A stretch of 64,000 nucleotides of DNA from Sabethes cyaneus. Lineage: Eukaryota > Arthropoda > Insecta > Diptera > Culicidae. Positions 22,174 to 32,700 of the stretch are shown piece after piece. Each line of letters begins with the position of its first letter. Position 1 is the stretch's first letter. The notes below the pieces were generated by a model that was given only the letters and a program-made list of their open reading frames with translations, ran no database searches and was not told the origin of the DNA. The translations under genes were made by a program, and so were the position numbers. The DNA is taken from assembly GCF_943734655.1 (NCBI RefSeq), contig NC_071355.1, positions 17,682,268 to 17,746,267 of the forward strand, in the 5' to 3' direction.

Positions 22174-24718
22174 GTGTCGGCGAATACGCAAGTCCGGTGA
22201 CGCTTGCTGCTAAAAAGAACGGTTCCATGAGAGTGTGTGTGGATTATCGTCAGCTTAATCAGAAGGTCGTGAAAGATTGTTTTCCGATGAGAAACATAGA
22301 AGATCAAGTGGACAAGCTCAAAAATGCGAAAGTGTTTACCACACTCGACCTGAAGAACCCATTTTTTCATGTGCCAGTCGAAGCCTCGAGTCAAAAGTAC
22401 ACTAGTTTCGTAACTCATGCGGGACAATACGAATTGTTGAAGACTCCTTTCGGATTTTGCAATAGTCCGGCAAGTTTTGGTCGGTTTGTGGCCGACGTTT
22501 TCCGTGAATTGATTCGAAGTGGTCGTTTGATGATATACGCCCAAGTAACAATTTAGGTTTTATTACACTCTTATGATGGCATTTAAGACCAAAGTTGGTC
22601 TTGAAGACCACCATAAGAGTACAATAAAACTCACATTGTTGCTTGGGCGTGAACGATGCGATTGTTGCAACCGAAACCGAAGAAGAAAACGTACAGTTGC
22701 TGGAAGAAGTGTTAAAAGTGGCTGCCGAAAATGGAATCCAATTCATTTGGGAGAAATTCCAATTCTTGAAAAACGAAGTGAATTATTTGGGATACGTGAT
22801 TGGTAATGGAAGCTATCGTATTTCCCCTGCCAAAATCCGAGCGGTTCAACATTACCGTGAACCTTCTAATGTGAAAGAGCTTCAACGTTTTTTAGGACTC
22901 ACGAGCTACTTCCGTAAGTTTATTCCGGGGTACGCGATGATTGCGAAGCCACTGACATCTCTGCTGAAGAAAGATGAACAATATGAGTTCGGGGATTCTC
23001 AGCGGCAGAGCTTCGATTCGTTGAAACAGTGTTTAGTGTCTGATCCCGTGTTGAAGATATATGATCTTAAAGCCGAGACGGAGTTGCATACCGATGCCTC
23101 CAAAGAAGGGTACGGTGCCGTGCTGTTACAGAAGAGTGATGATGGCAATTGGCATCCAATGTACTATATGAGTCAGCAAACATCAAACGCAGCGAAAAAT
23201 TACAGTGCGTACCATTTGGAAGTATTGGCAGTGGTAAAGGCTGTGAAGATTCCGTGTTTATCTCCTAGGAATTCCGTTCAAGATTGTGACGGATTGTGCG
23301 GCGTTTCAACATACGTTGAAGGGAAAGAAGTTAGTAGCACGTGTGGTAAGGTGGGCCTTGCTTTTAGAGGAATTTACCTACACTGTGCAACATCGAGCGG
23401 GACGAGGATGAAACACGTGGACGCACTGAGCCGAGCGCCAGTGATGCTCACATCAAGTGATCCGTTAGTTGAGATGATTAGAAGTGCTCAAAAACGAGAT
23501 GAAAAGTTAAAACTGATAATCGAGCTACTAAAGACTCAACCATTCGAAGACTATTTTGTGAGTGACGACTTGTTGATGAAACTGATAAACGGACGAGAGG
23601 TAATCGTAGTGCCAACAGAATTGCAAAGCGACATTATTAGAAAAGCGCACGAAACTGGACATTTTGGTGCTCGAAAGCTTGAAGAAGTGATAAAACGTGA
23701 CTACTATATTCCGAATCTTATCGAGAAAACGAAGAGGCAGATTGAGTGTTGCGTTAAGTGTATTTTGGCGAGCCGAAAGCGAGGAAAAGTGGATGGAATG
23801 TTAACTCCCATTCCAAAGGGTGATGTGCCATTCGATACGTACCACGTGGATCATCTAGGTCCGATGGATGTAACCGAGAAAATGTACAAATATCTGTTTG
23901 TAGTTGTCGACGCTTTTACGAAATATACCTGGATATATCCTACCAAAACGACAAATGCCCATGAAGTTATTCAGAGATTAACGAATCAGAGTGAATTGTT
24001 CGGGAATCCACGAAGAATCGTCAGCGATAAGGGAGCAGCGTACACTTCGAAGGACTTTAAAGATTATTGCGAGAGTCAGAACATCGAGCACATAGAAATC
24101 ACCACTGGAGTGCCCCGCGAAAACGGACTGGTAGAGCAAGTAAATCAGGTGATTCTGGTGATGCTCATAAAACTCAGCGTAAACGATGCGACGAAGTGGT
24201 ACAAACACGTTGGTAATATACAGCGATGGATTAATACGAGTGCTCATCAAAGTACGACAGTGTCTCCGTTTGAAGCTATGTTTGGTGTACAGATGCGTCA
24301 TGAGAATGATATACGTTTGTGTGAATTGCTAGAAGAAATTAGATTGGCGCAGTACGATGAACAAAGAAGCGTCATTAGAGCCAAGGCCAGAGCAGCGATT
24401 GAGAGAGCACAGCATGATCAGCAACGAGCGTACAATCTGCGAGCACGAGAGGCACCTGCTTATCAGTCCGGTGATGTGATCGCAATAAAGCGAACGCAGT
24501 TTGGTTCAGGCAGGAAATACGCGGCCGAATATCTCGGGCCGTACAAAATAACGAATGTAAAGTCCAATAATCGATACGACGTGGAAAAGATCAGCGGAAA
24601 AGGACCGAAGAAGACCTCGACGGCAGCGAGTCATATGAAGCCATATCGGGTCTGGGGACCAGAACCTTTGCAGGATGACCGGGTTGTAAGAACAAGAGAA
24701 CCTGATACGGAGGAATAA
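22174..24718 (+). pseudogene. gypsy Pol: RT, RNase H, integrase (interrupted)
   Basis: RT begins with PVTLAAKKNGSMRVCVDYRQ and LDLKNPFFHVPV (22190-22380). It is interrupted at the active-site tetrad by MITE C (22540-22647); across the insertion the site reads YVND rather than YVDD, so the first catalytic Asp is already Asn. The thumb and RNase H region continue from 22650 (LQRFLGLTSYFRKFIPGY, LHTDASKEGYGAVL). The RNase H tail near 23250 is frame-scrambled. The integrase zinc-binding region (HETGHFGARKL, CCVKC) and core (YHVDHLGPMD, RRIVSDKGAAYTS, ENGLVEQ) are open, with a basic C-terminus ending at 24718. Integrase looks intact; RT does not. Confidence 0.85.
22540..22647. mobile_element. CCCAAGTAAC MITE C, 108-bp fold-back, at the RT active site
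   Basis: The ends are CCCAAGTAACAAT and ATTGTTGCTTGGG. The whole element is nearly palindromic (stem words TACTCTTATGGTGG/CCACCATAAGAGTA-like around the centre near 22595). It is flanked by the 2-bp duplication CG (22538-22539 and 22648-22649). Removal reunites the YVND tetrad of the gypsy RT. Confidence 0.82.
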
Positions 24719-24944
24719 GCCGAAGTAGTCAGTGAGCCGAGATCCACCACGAGAGTCAGACGTGTTCGCGAGCGATGTGTGTTAATTCAATTAAATATCT
24801 TTTATATTGCTGAACCATGTTTCAAATATTTCTCGTATATTAAACATAAATAAAATGTAAAATCATCAACTTAATTCAAATAAAACTTAACGTTTTTCAC
24901 ATAACATAGGCCGGTAACGCTCTGGCCAAACCATATACGATACC
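24719..24944. other. unassigned AT-rich interval
   Basis: Sequence downstream of the gypsy pol stop. It may include the element's remaining 3' end, but no LTR partner was found. Confidence 0.3.
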
Positions 24945-25422
24945 CTACTGTGTTACCTGACTCATAACGAATATATGTTATATACGAGAGAGAGTCTAGT
25001 AACTCACTAACTTTGTGGTTTTTCGTTTAATTGATCATAAATTCGAATAGAGCATACAAATATCAACGATATAACATAAGAAATTACATGTTTACTCCAA
25101 AAATAAAAGCATGAGAGATTTTAGAATTTCGGAAATAGGGGTTCGTTATCTGAGAGAGAGTCGCGAAGACGGTTTTGTTTTTCTCATGCTTTGGCCGTTG
25201 TTCATTTTCGGGCTAACTGTTCAAGCGCGTGCGTGAGCTGTACATTGGAAGTGATAAGTGCGTGTCTTGCAATGACATTTTTTGGTGCTAGTGTGTCTAT
25301 GGGTACATCAGCTTTTGCAAAAATACTCTATGAAACATACGATGAATGGGAAGCGCATTTTTTTCCTATCCGCGAATCTCTCTCAGTTCGTAGGTAACAC
25401 AGGGGAGGAGGTAACACAGTAG
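24945..25422. mobile_element. putative MITE with 14-bp perfect TIR
   Basis: Bounded by CTACTGTGTTACCT (24945-24958) and its exact inverse complement AGGTAACACAGTAG (25409-25422). The GAGAGAGAGTC-type word occurs twice inside. The target duplication is not clear. It lies about 360 bp upstream of the Exd2 start codon. Confidence 0.5.
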
Positions 25423-25780
25423 TCCTTATATATTTTTTTACCTATAAAAATATTTACCTTTTCCTCCTCGATTTATTTTCAAATGTTTGTTTCACCGGTT
25501 TAGCCCTTACGTTAGTTCTATCAAGAATATATAAATATCTATACAACTGTCAATTGATGGATCACTGTCCTTTCCTCGTTTTTGTTGTTTACATCGCATG
25601 CTGTAAGCTTAATCTGCGAAATAAATCGAATAAATCGGATAAAAATCTTTTAAAAGCTGTGAAGTTATAATAATAATATTATCGTGAGTTTTTCGTGTGT
25701 TTTTTTTAAATTGTGTTGTGTGTGCGGGACTACTTTGAAGCAGAATAAGCATTTCATAAGGGTTTTTTGATAACGGTACA
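25423..25780 (+). promoter_or_regulatory. 5' flank and 5' UTR of Exd2
   Basis: Promoter-proximal interval by position. A TATA-like word (ATATATAAATAT) lies at about 25527-25538, roughly 240 bases before the ATG. This is suggestive only; no other element is recognisable. Confidence 0.3.
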
Positions 25781-28607
25781 ATGCCTTTTACCGATCGTGA
25801 AAAAACAATCGCTTCGACAGCGCTCATCGCGGCGGTGGGTGTCGGCGCATTATGCGTCATTTACAACAGGAAACGCCTGTTCCGTAGGTTCACCGATCCG
25901 TTCTACAATCAGACAGTGGAAGTCGTAAATACCACCGAAGAGTGTCTAAAGGCTCTCGGAACGCTGCGAAGCCACTGCCAGGAGTACGCACTACTGGGGC
26001 TAGACTGCGAGTGGGTCAGCGAACAGGGCAAACGGCGTCCGGTAGCGCTGCTCCAGCTGGCGTCGCACCGTGGATTTTGCGCGCTGTTCCGCCTCTTCGA
26101 GTTCAAACGTATACCGGCCGAGCTGGGCGAACTGCTGAGCGATCCCACCATACTGAAGGTGGGTGTCGGCCCGGTGGACGATGCCAAATTGTTGCGGCTC
26201 GACTACAACCTAAAGGTGGCCGGTGTACTCGATTTGCGGCACCTGGCCGAGAAGGCTGGCATTCCGGGACCGTACGGGCTGGGCCGGCTGGCACAGAGCG
26301 TGCTGGGCGTAACGCTGGATAAACATTGGCGCGTGCGGGCATCGAACTGGGAGAGGCCGCTGCTTTCCGAGCGGCAGCGGGCGTACGCCGCGAACGACGT
26401 TCACGTGGCGGTGGCACTGTTCGAGCGGATCGCCAAGCAGCTGGTTCCACGGTGAGCTGGGTGGTTAGAGAGTTGGAGAAATTATAATGATTGTTTTGTT
26501 TTTGCTTTTGTTAGTGGTTTTTTGAAGTCCCGCAAGGTCTGGTATCAGCAGATTGCAGCCGAAGTGCAGTGTTTCCTAGAACAACGATATCACGATGAGC
26601 GATTTAGCAAACGTCCGGCCACCGAGAAAGGGAAGAATAAGAAGCTGCTCGCTGGATCGAACAGGTAAGTTTGAGGAATGAAATGAACGGTCGTACCTGC
26701 AATATTTTTTATCAACTTGTTTTAGTACAAATGACTGCTCAAACGAGCAATCGAAAGAGTGACGATTGGCACAAAAATGATTTAGTTTAAGAACGCTTTT
26801 TTACAAATTAGACAGTATTTAGAATTAATAAGGTAGATAATATGAAATTTGATGTATGCTACAAAATCGATAATATATATTTTCCCGAAATTGCGGTCTG
26901 CTCGGTTTTAAAATCTGCTGTCTGGACTGAAAGTCCGGTTTATAACTACTCTTTTCATATTGTTGTATTGAAATTTTTATAGTGCAAATATCAACACTAT
27001 CATCAAGCGTTCGATGGCGACCCGTGCCAAACCGCTGTACGATAACTGTTTGATGCAAGCACCGGACGGTGACTTGCTGTGCACGTGTGACCGCAAGAAG
27101 GCGGAATGGTACGTTAGCAAGGAACTAGCGGAAATCGTTAGCGATCAGCCCAACTACACGATCCGGTTGAAATTCGAGCCTAAGGGACGAGCTGTAGGCG
27201 ATGTAGGCCGCTATTATCAGACTGCGAAGGAGAACAGATGCGTCGTTTGCGGAGCCAAAGATTCCTACATTCGCAAGAACGTCGTCCCACGGGATTATCG
27301 GAAGCATTTTCCACGTAAGTTTTGATGACAAACTTGTTTCTTAGGACTACCTACTTAAAAGAAGTTATTTTCAGTGGTAATGAAGGAACATATCTCACAC
27401 GACGTCCTGCTGCTGTGCGCTCCGTGCCACCGGAAAAGCTCTATGTCGGATGACAACATGCGGCTCAAGCTCGCTTCCCAGTGCACCGCACCGTACTCGA
27501 CGCGGGAAAACCCTAAAGAAATACGAGTAGAAAACATGTCAGACCTGCGGAAGGCCGCCCGAGCTCTGCTCTATTTTTCCGACAAAATTCCAGAAGAACG
27601 CCGAAAGGGTCTGGAACGAAAGGTGAAAAAGTTGGTTCCGAAAGGAACTGAAATTAGCAAGGAAATGCTGGAACACTACGCCAACGTTAGTGTGTCCATT
27701 GCCAACGAGGACTACTGCGCTCACGGAGCAAAAGTGGCTGAGTACTTCAAGCAACAGCCCGGTGGATTGAGCGAGCTGGAAAAAATGTGGAGGGAACACT
27801 TTCTGCGCGTCATGAAGCCCCGTTACATGCCGGATTTGTGGTCCGTAGAGCACAATTTGGAAAGGTAACTTTCTAAAATTCTAATTAAATGAAGGATTTA
27901 ACTGACTAACGATTTTTTTTCGGCACAGATTGGAAATTCGAGCAGACGAAGGTCGAGTGAACGAGGAAGACCTTTTGGTGGCCGGCGTTAGACGACCGAT
28001 TTCAAACGGTTCCCCTTCGAATAGTAACAGCAACAGTGTTAGCCTCACATTCAGCAGCAATAGCAGTAGCAGCAACAGCAAAACTTTTAGCTTGGGAACC
28101 GAGTCCCTATCCAACAACGATTCGCTGCAAAAAGAGATCATGCCGACTGACAACGATGATGACAGCACTGCCCGAGATTTTCCAACCTACGCCGATGAAG
28201 AAGCGTCATCGACAGCCAACGGATCCGAGCAGGCGGTGACATATTCAAACATCAACAGAACGGAGTTTTTCTCCAATCGTGACGAAACGAAGCTCGGCAC
28301 TACGGCGTACGATTCGGCCACCCCCGGTGGTTCCAGCGGTACGAGCCTGGGAAACGGCGACAGTGATCCGTTCCGTACCGTGGCCCAATCGTCTTCGCCG
28401 GCAACGCTCAACACGGTCGAACCGGACGAGAGCGAACAGGAAGCGACCGTGAATGATTTTGCCTCGATCGAGTCCAGCTACGATTCGGACGATTCCGATT
28501 CGACGCTGTCGCAACCGTCGATGACGCTGCTCAATTCGACCGACGATTGGGACGCGGAAGCCAACGAACCGAGCGTTAACGGGACGGTGCCGTCGCAATG
28601 GAAGTAG
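25781..28607 (+). CDS. Exd2: EXD2-type 3'-5' exonuclease, full-length orthologue
   Basis: Five exons join in frame: 25781-26451, 26515-26664, 26983-27314, 27375-27864 and 27929-28607, giving 2322 nt and 773 aa. Residues about 9-28 form a single hydrophobic segment, matching the membrane anchor by which EXD2 sits on mitochondria. The DEDDy exonuclease domain spans about 45-224 with all catalytic residues: motif I Asp75/Glu77 (LLGLDCEWV), motif II near Asp134 (KVGVGPVDD), motif III Tyr202/Asp206 (RAYAANDV). The C-terminal module conserved in EXD2 has Cys360/Cys363 (CVVCG), the string IRKNVVPRDYRKHFP and Cys399/Cys402/His403 (CAPCH), an HNH-like zinc module. Residues from about 548 on are a Ser/Asn- and acid-rich tail, probably disordered and insect-specific. 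Exon 1 is GC-rich compared with its surroundings and with the minus-strand paralogue. EXD2 proteins act on DNA or RNA ends in repair and mitochondrial RNA handling. Confidence 0.93.
26665..26762 (+). promoter_or_regulatory. possible alternative 3' splice site in Exd2 intron 2
   Basis: The full-length frame uses the acceptor at 26981-26982. A second good acceptor (TTTTTTATCAACTTGTTTTAG) ends at 26725, only 61 bases after the donor. It would add twelve codons and then stop at 26760-26762, leaving a protein of about 285 aa with nuclease domain but no Cys/His module. Confidence 0.4.
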
Positions 28608-28943
28608 TGTAGCTGTTGAGCTGACAATTTTACCACGCTAGCATGTAGTGACTTTGCATTTAACATTCAATCCTATAAACCATATTCGCAAACAAACAAA
28701 AATTGTTCTTGTATGACGGAGTTGTTGCTAATAAAGTTTTACCCTTTGATTGAAACACTCAGCTGCACTGTCTGTCTGTTAGCCAAATTAGAAGCCGAAA
28801 AAAACAGTTTCTCTCCATCAGCTCAAAAAGCGTTGAAGTCAGACTTATCGGTCCTATGCAACGTTTTGTCTTTTTTTGCCAGCCTTAGGTATGAACACTG
28901 TAGTGTATAATATAAAACAGCAAGCTATGAGATATTAGAACAC
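28608..28943 (+). terminator. Exd2 3' UTR and polyadenylation signal
   Basis: The canonical AATAAA lies at 28730-28735, about 120 bases after the stop codon, followed by T- and GT-containing sequence. The remainder up to the LINE tail at 28944 shows no gene. Confidence 0.6.
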
Positions 28944-29354
28944 AACTTACTTACTTGTTCAGCCGAAAGCCGGGGTGGCTCTTGCCGTATCAAGAATTCC
29001 TCTCCATTGTACTCGGTCCTGGGCTACTCGTCGCCAATTCGTTGCGCGTCTCGACACACGCAAGTCGGCTTCAACCTGGTCGAGCCATCTAGCACGTTGA
29101 GCCCCTCTACTCCTGGTGCCGGTGGGGTTCATGAAGAGAACGGATTTCACTACACAGTCGTCCGGCATCCTTGCAACGTGGTCGGCCCATCGTAGTCTCC
29201 CAACTTTCGCCAGGTGTACGATAGCAATCTCTCCAAGCAGTGCCTGTAGCTCGTGATTCATACGTCTCCGCCACTCTCCGCTTTTCGTCTGTACTCCGCC
29301 AAAAATAGTCCGCAACATCTTTCGTTCGAAAACGGCAAGTGCACGTATGTCTTC
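28944..29354 (-). mobile_element. LINE B, 3' part (separated from the rest by BEL)
   Basis: The minus-strand C-terminal region of an RTE-like LINE ORF: DIRALAVFERKMLRTIFGG, GEWRRRMNHELQALLG, RLRWADHVARMPDD and RARWLDQVEADLRV, ending with a short AAGTAAGTAAG tail near 28944. The upstream part of the same ORF lies at 39605-41610. Joining at the BEL target duplication restores the frame (LLTED then IRALA). Confidence 0.88.
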
Positions 29355-29402
29355 TGTTGGGTCATACAAACAAAACTGGCAACACGCCGCAAACTTATAA
29401 AT
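29355..29402 (+). repeat. BEL 5' LTR, left piece
   Basis: 48 bases identical to the start of the 3' LTR at 39454, ending at the copia target TAAAT. Confidence 0.92.
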
Positions 29403-29629
29403 TGTTGGAGTAACAACGACCTTGCTCCCTATATACATCTTATTTATGAAGCACCCTGTGCGAGAAGTACTAGCTGAGTGAAGTAGCAGCATATAGCATC
29501 GTGTTTCATCACGAATGGTAATATTAGATATAAGTAAAAGTGATCTCGTGGAGATAACACCTTTTTTAATAAACTTGTTCGTTTTTGTAAATTAGCCTTT
29601 TTTATTCCACTGCAACCTCTAGTCCAAGA
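29403..29629 (+). repeat. copia copy B 5' LTR
   Basis: Starts TGTTGGAG and ends TCCAAGA. The ends form an imperfect inverted pair but not the usual TG...CA. An AATAAA-containing stretch (TTTTTTAATAAACTTG) lies near 29570. Confidence 0.94.
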
Positions 29630-29643
29630 GGTTATGGGCCCAG
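29630..29643 (+). other. copia copy B primer binding site
   Basis: GGTTATGGGCCCAG directly follows the 5' LTR and is complementary to an internal part (anticodon arm) of initiator-Met tRNA, as in Drosophila copia. Confidence 0.88.
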
Positions 29644-29764
29644 TTTTGCTTGAAAAAGGCTTGAGTGTTTTATTTTTTAGACAATTAATCGCGATAGTGG
29701 ATTTTGGTGGCGTAGTTTATCGTTTGTGTCGCATCGGAAGAAACGAGTGCTTGTGAAAAACAAG

Positions 29765-32700
29765 ATGGCGGAGACAAAAGCCACGATTGAAAAACTGAGC
29801 GACGGAAACTACGCAGTGTGGAAATTTAAAATGCGTTTGCTTCTAACAAGGGAAAAGCTGCTGAAAGTTGTCATGGATCCGAAGCCTGAGAATGCTGATG
29901 CAACCTGGGTCTCAAATGATGAGAAAGTTCAAGCGTTGATCGGATTGGCTTTGGAGGACACGCAGCTCATTCATGTTATGACGAAGCAGACGGCTAAGGA
30001 GATGTGGGACGCGCTGAAAGATTATCACGAGCGCGCATCTCTGTCCAGTATAATCCACGTAGTGAAACTGTTGATTACCATCCGGATGCCCGAAAATGGT
30101 AGCATGGCGGATCACTTGAAGGATATGGCTGCGTTGCGGCTTCGATTAACAGCGTTAGGTGAGGAAGTGAAGGACAACTGGTTCGTGGCATTAATGTTGT
30201 GTAGCCTTCCAAAATCCTACGATGGGTTGATCGTAGCGCTGGAAAGTCGACCAGATGCAGACCTAACTGTAGACTTTGTGAAGGGTAAGCTGCTCGATGA
30301 GGGTCGACGTCGTGTCGAAAGTGAGTGTCATAGTGGTGAAAAGGCACTGGTAATGAATACGGTTAAACCGAACAGTCTAGGCAACCGTAGTGCGAAGAAA
30401 AATGTGGTGTGCCATTACTGCAAAAAGGAGGGGCATTTTCGGCGGGATTGCCGGAAATTTGCCCAGGATAAGCGTGAACAGAAGAAGCCTGACAATCAGA
30501 AGGCGAATGTTGCCGTTGATTCTAGTTCCGGTTTTGAAGTGTGCTTGGCTGCAAGCAGTGTTGAACGGTCTGATTTTTGGTACCTAGATTCAGGTGCAAC
30601 TGCTCATATGACGAGTGATGCGTCATTGTTGCATGGTGTCGTTGATACGTCCAAAGCGACTGTTGTTTGTTTGGCAGATGGGAAATCTATCCAATCGTCT
30701 GGAACCGGCTCGAGTAACATAGTCTCGTCCAACGGAACTGGTGCAAAAATAAACGTTAAACTCGATAATGTTTTGCACGTTCCGTCGCTTGCTGCTAACT
30801 TGCTGTCGGTGAGTAGAATCACTGATTTGGGATTTCAGGTCTTGTTTGAACAAAATAAATGTCACATCCTGAAAGGAGAAGAATCGTTAGTGGTTGGACA
30901 GCGAAAGGGAGGCTTATACCACTTGAATCACGTTTCGGAGAAAGCACTTCTGGCGAATCCAAGACATGGTATGTGCAAGCATTTATGGCATCGGCGTTTT
31001 GGGCATCGGGATCTGCAAGCAGTTGACAAAATAGTTCGTGATAACCTGGGATACGGGTTGAAAGTAAATCCATGTGACGTCCGGTCGGTATGTGGTCCAT
31101 GCAGTGAAGGAAAGATGAGTCGAGATTCCTTTCCGAAGGTGTCTGACAGCAAATCTGATTCCGTAGGAGATCTTGTGCATGCTGATTTGGGCGGTCCGAT
31201 GGAAGAAGTAACACCAAGTGGTAATCGTTTCTACATAGTTTTGGTAGACGATTTTAGTCGATACACGATGGTTTACTTGTTGAAACAAAAATCGGATGCG
31301 GAGGCTCGAATTCGAGAATATTGCGCTCTGGTGAAGAACCAGTTCGGGAACTTTCCTAAGAAATTTCGTTCTGACGGTGGTGGTGAGTTTTTGAGTAACT
31401 CTTTGCAAAAGTATTTCGCTGAAAGTGGTATAGTACACCAACAGACAGCACCGTATTCGCCACAGCAAAACGGCGTTGCTGAGCGGAAAAATCGCTATCT
31501 TGTGGAGATGCTGCGGTGTATGCTTTCGGAAGCAAGGTTGGAGAAGAAGTACTGGGGCGAAGCGATATGCACAGCAAATTATTTGCAGAATCGTTTGCCG
31601 TCGTCTACCGTTACAAACACACCGTTTGAGCTCTGGCATGGTAAAAAGCCATCGTATGGCCATCTGAGGATTTTTGGTTCCAAAGCGTACGTACATATAC
31701 CCAAAGAGAAACGGCGAAAACTGGATTACAAAGCTGATAAGTTGGTGTTTGTTGGGTACGCTGATGGTCGAAAGGCATATCGTTTCTTAAACCCTGAAAC
31801 GGATATGATAACGGTGAGCAGAGATGCAGTTTTCGATGAAATGTGTGATACCGGAGGAGTTTTTCCAAATCGGGATCTGGAGACAGGAGGAGTATTTCAA
31901 GTGCCTCTTGCAATGCCATCGGATAATGAACGCCTGGTCGATTATGGGAGTGATTTGGATTCCGCTGATGCAGACGAAGAGCCTGATGGTGCAATCCAGG
32001 AACAGATTGGATCATCTTACGATAGTGCTTCTGAAGGAAACGATTCGTTTCGTGGCTTTCCTTTGGATGAAATAGCACGGCGGTCGAAACGGTCGACAAA
32101 AGGAGTAGCACCACGCAGATACATCGAGGAATCGTATGCTGCTGGTTCTTTGAGTGCTGATGATGTTGAACCGAAAACTTTTCAGCAAGCAGCAGCCTGT
32201 AAAGACAATAAAAATTGGAAAGCAGCAATGTTGGATGAGCTGGAATCGCACGCAGAAAATGAAACGTGGGAGCTCGTTAACTTACCGGTTGGCCGAAAGG
32301 CAGTTGGTTGTCGCTGGGTGTATAAATTGAAGAAAAATGCAGCCGGTGAGATTGTTAAATATAAGGCTCGTTTAGTGGCTCAAGGATACTCACAGAAATT
32401 TGGAGTGGATTTCGATGAAGTTTTCGCACCAGTAACTAGCCAAACAACACTTCGGGTGTTATTAGCAACGGCAAGCAAAAAGAAAATGGCATTGAAACAC
32501 TTTGACGTGAAAACGGCCTACTTGTACGGTGAGTTGAATGAAGAAATTTTCATGAAACAACCACCTGGGTACAAAGTAAAGGGCAAAGAGAATATGGTAT
32601 GTCGTTTGAAAAAGAGCATTTACGGACTCAAACAGTCCGCTCGATGTTGGAACCAACGCTTACATAGCGTTCTCATGGAGATGGGGTTTAAGGCAAGTGT

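Larger units (their letters stand above)
19800..24718 (+). mobile_element. Ty3/gypsy-type retrotransposon, dead, LTRs not found
   Basis: Gag, protease, RT, RNase H, integrase and C-terminal tail occur in gypsy order, but the element is broken by frameshifts and by three MITEs (20836-21146, 21293-22171, 22540-22647). I found no LTR pair: the 5' part appears truncated close to the MITE ending at 19694, and the sequence after 24718 has no matching copy upstream. Confidence 0.85.
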
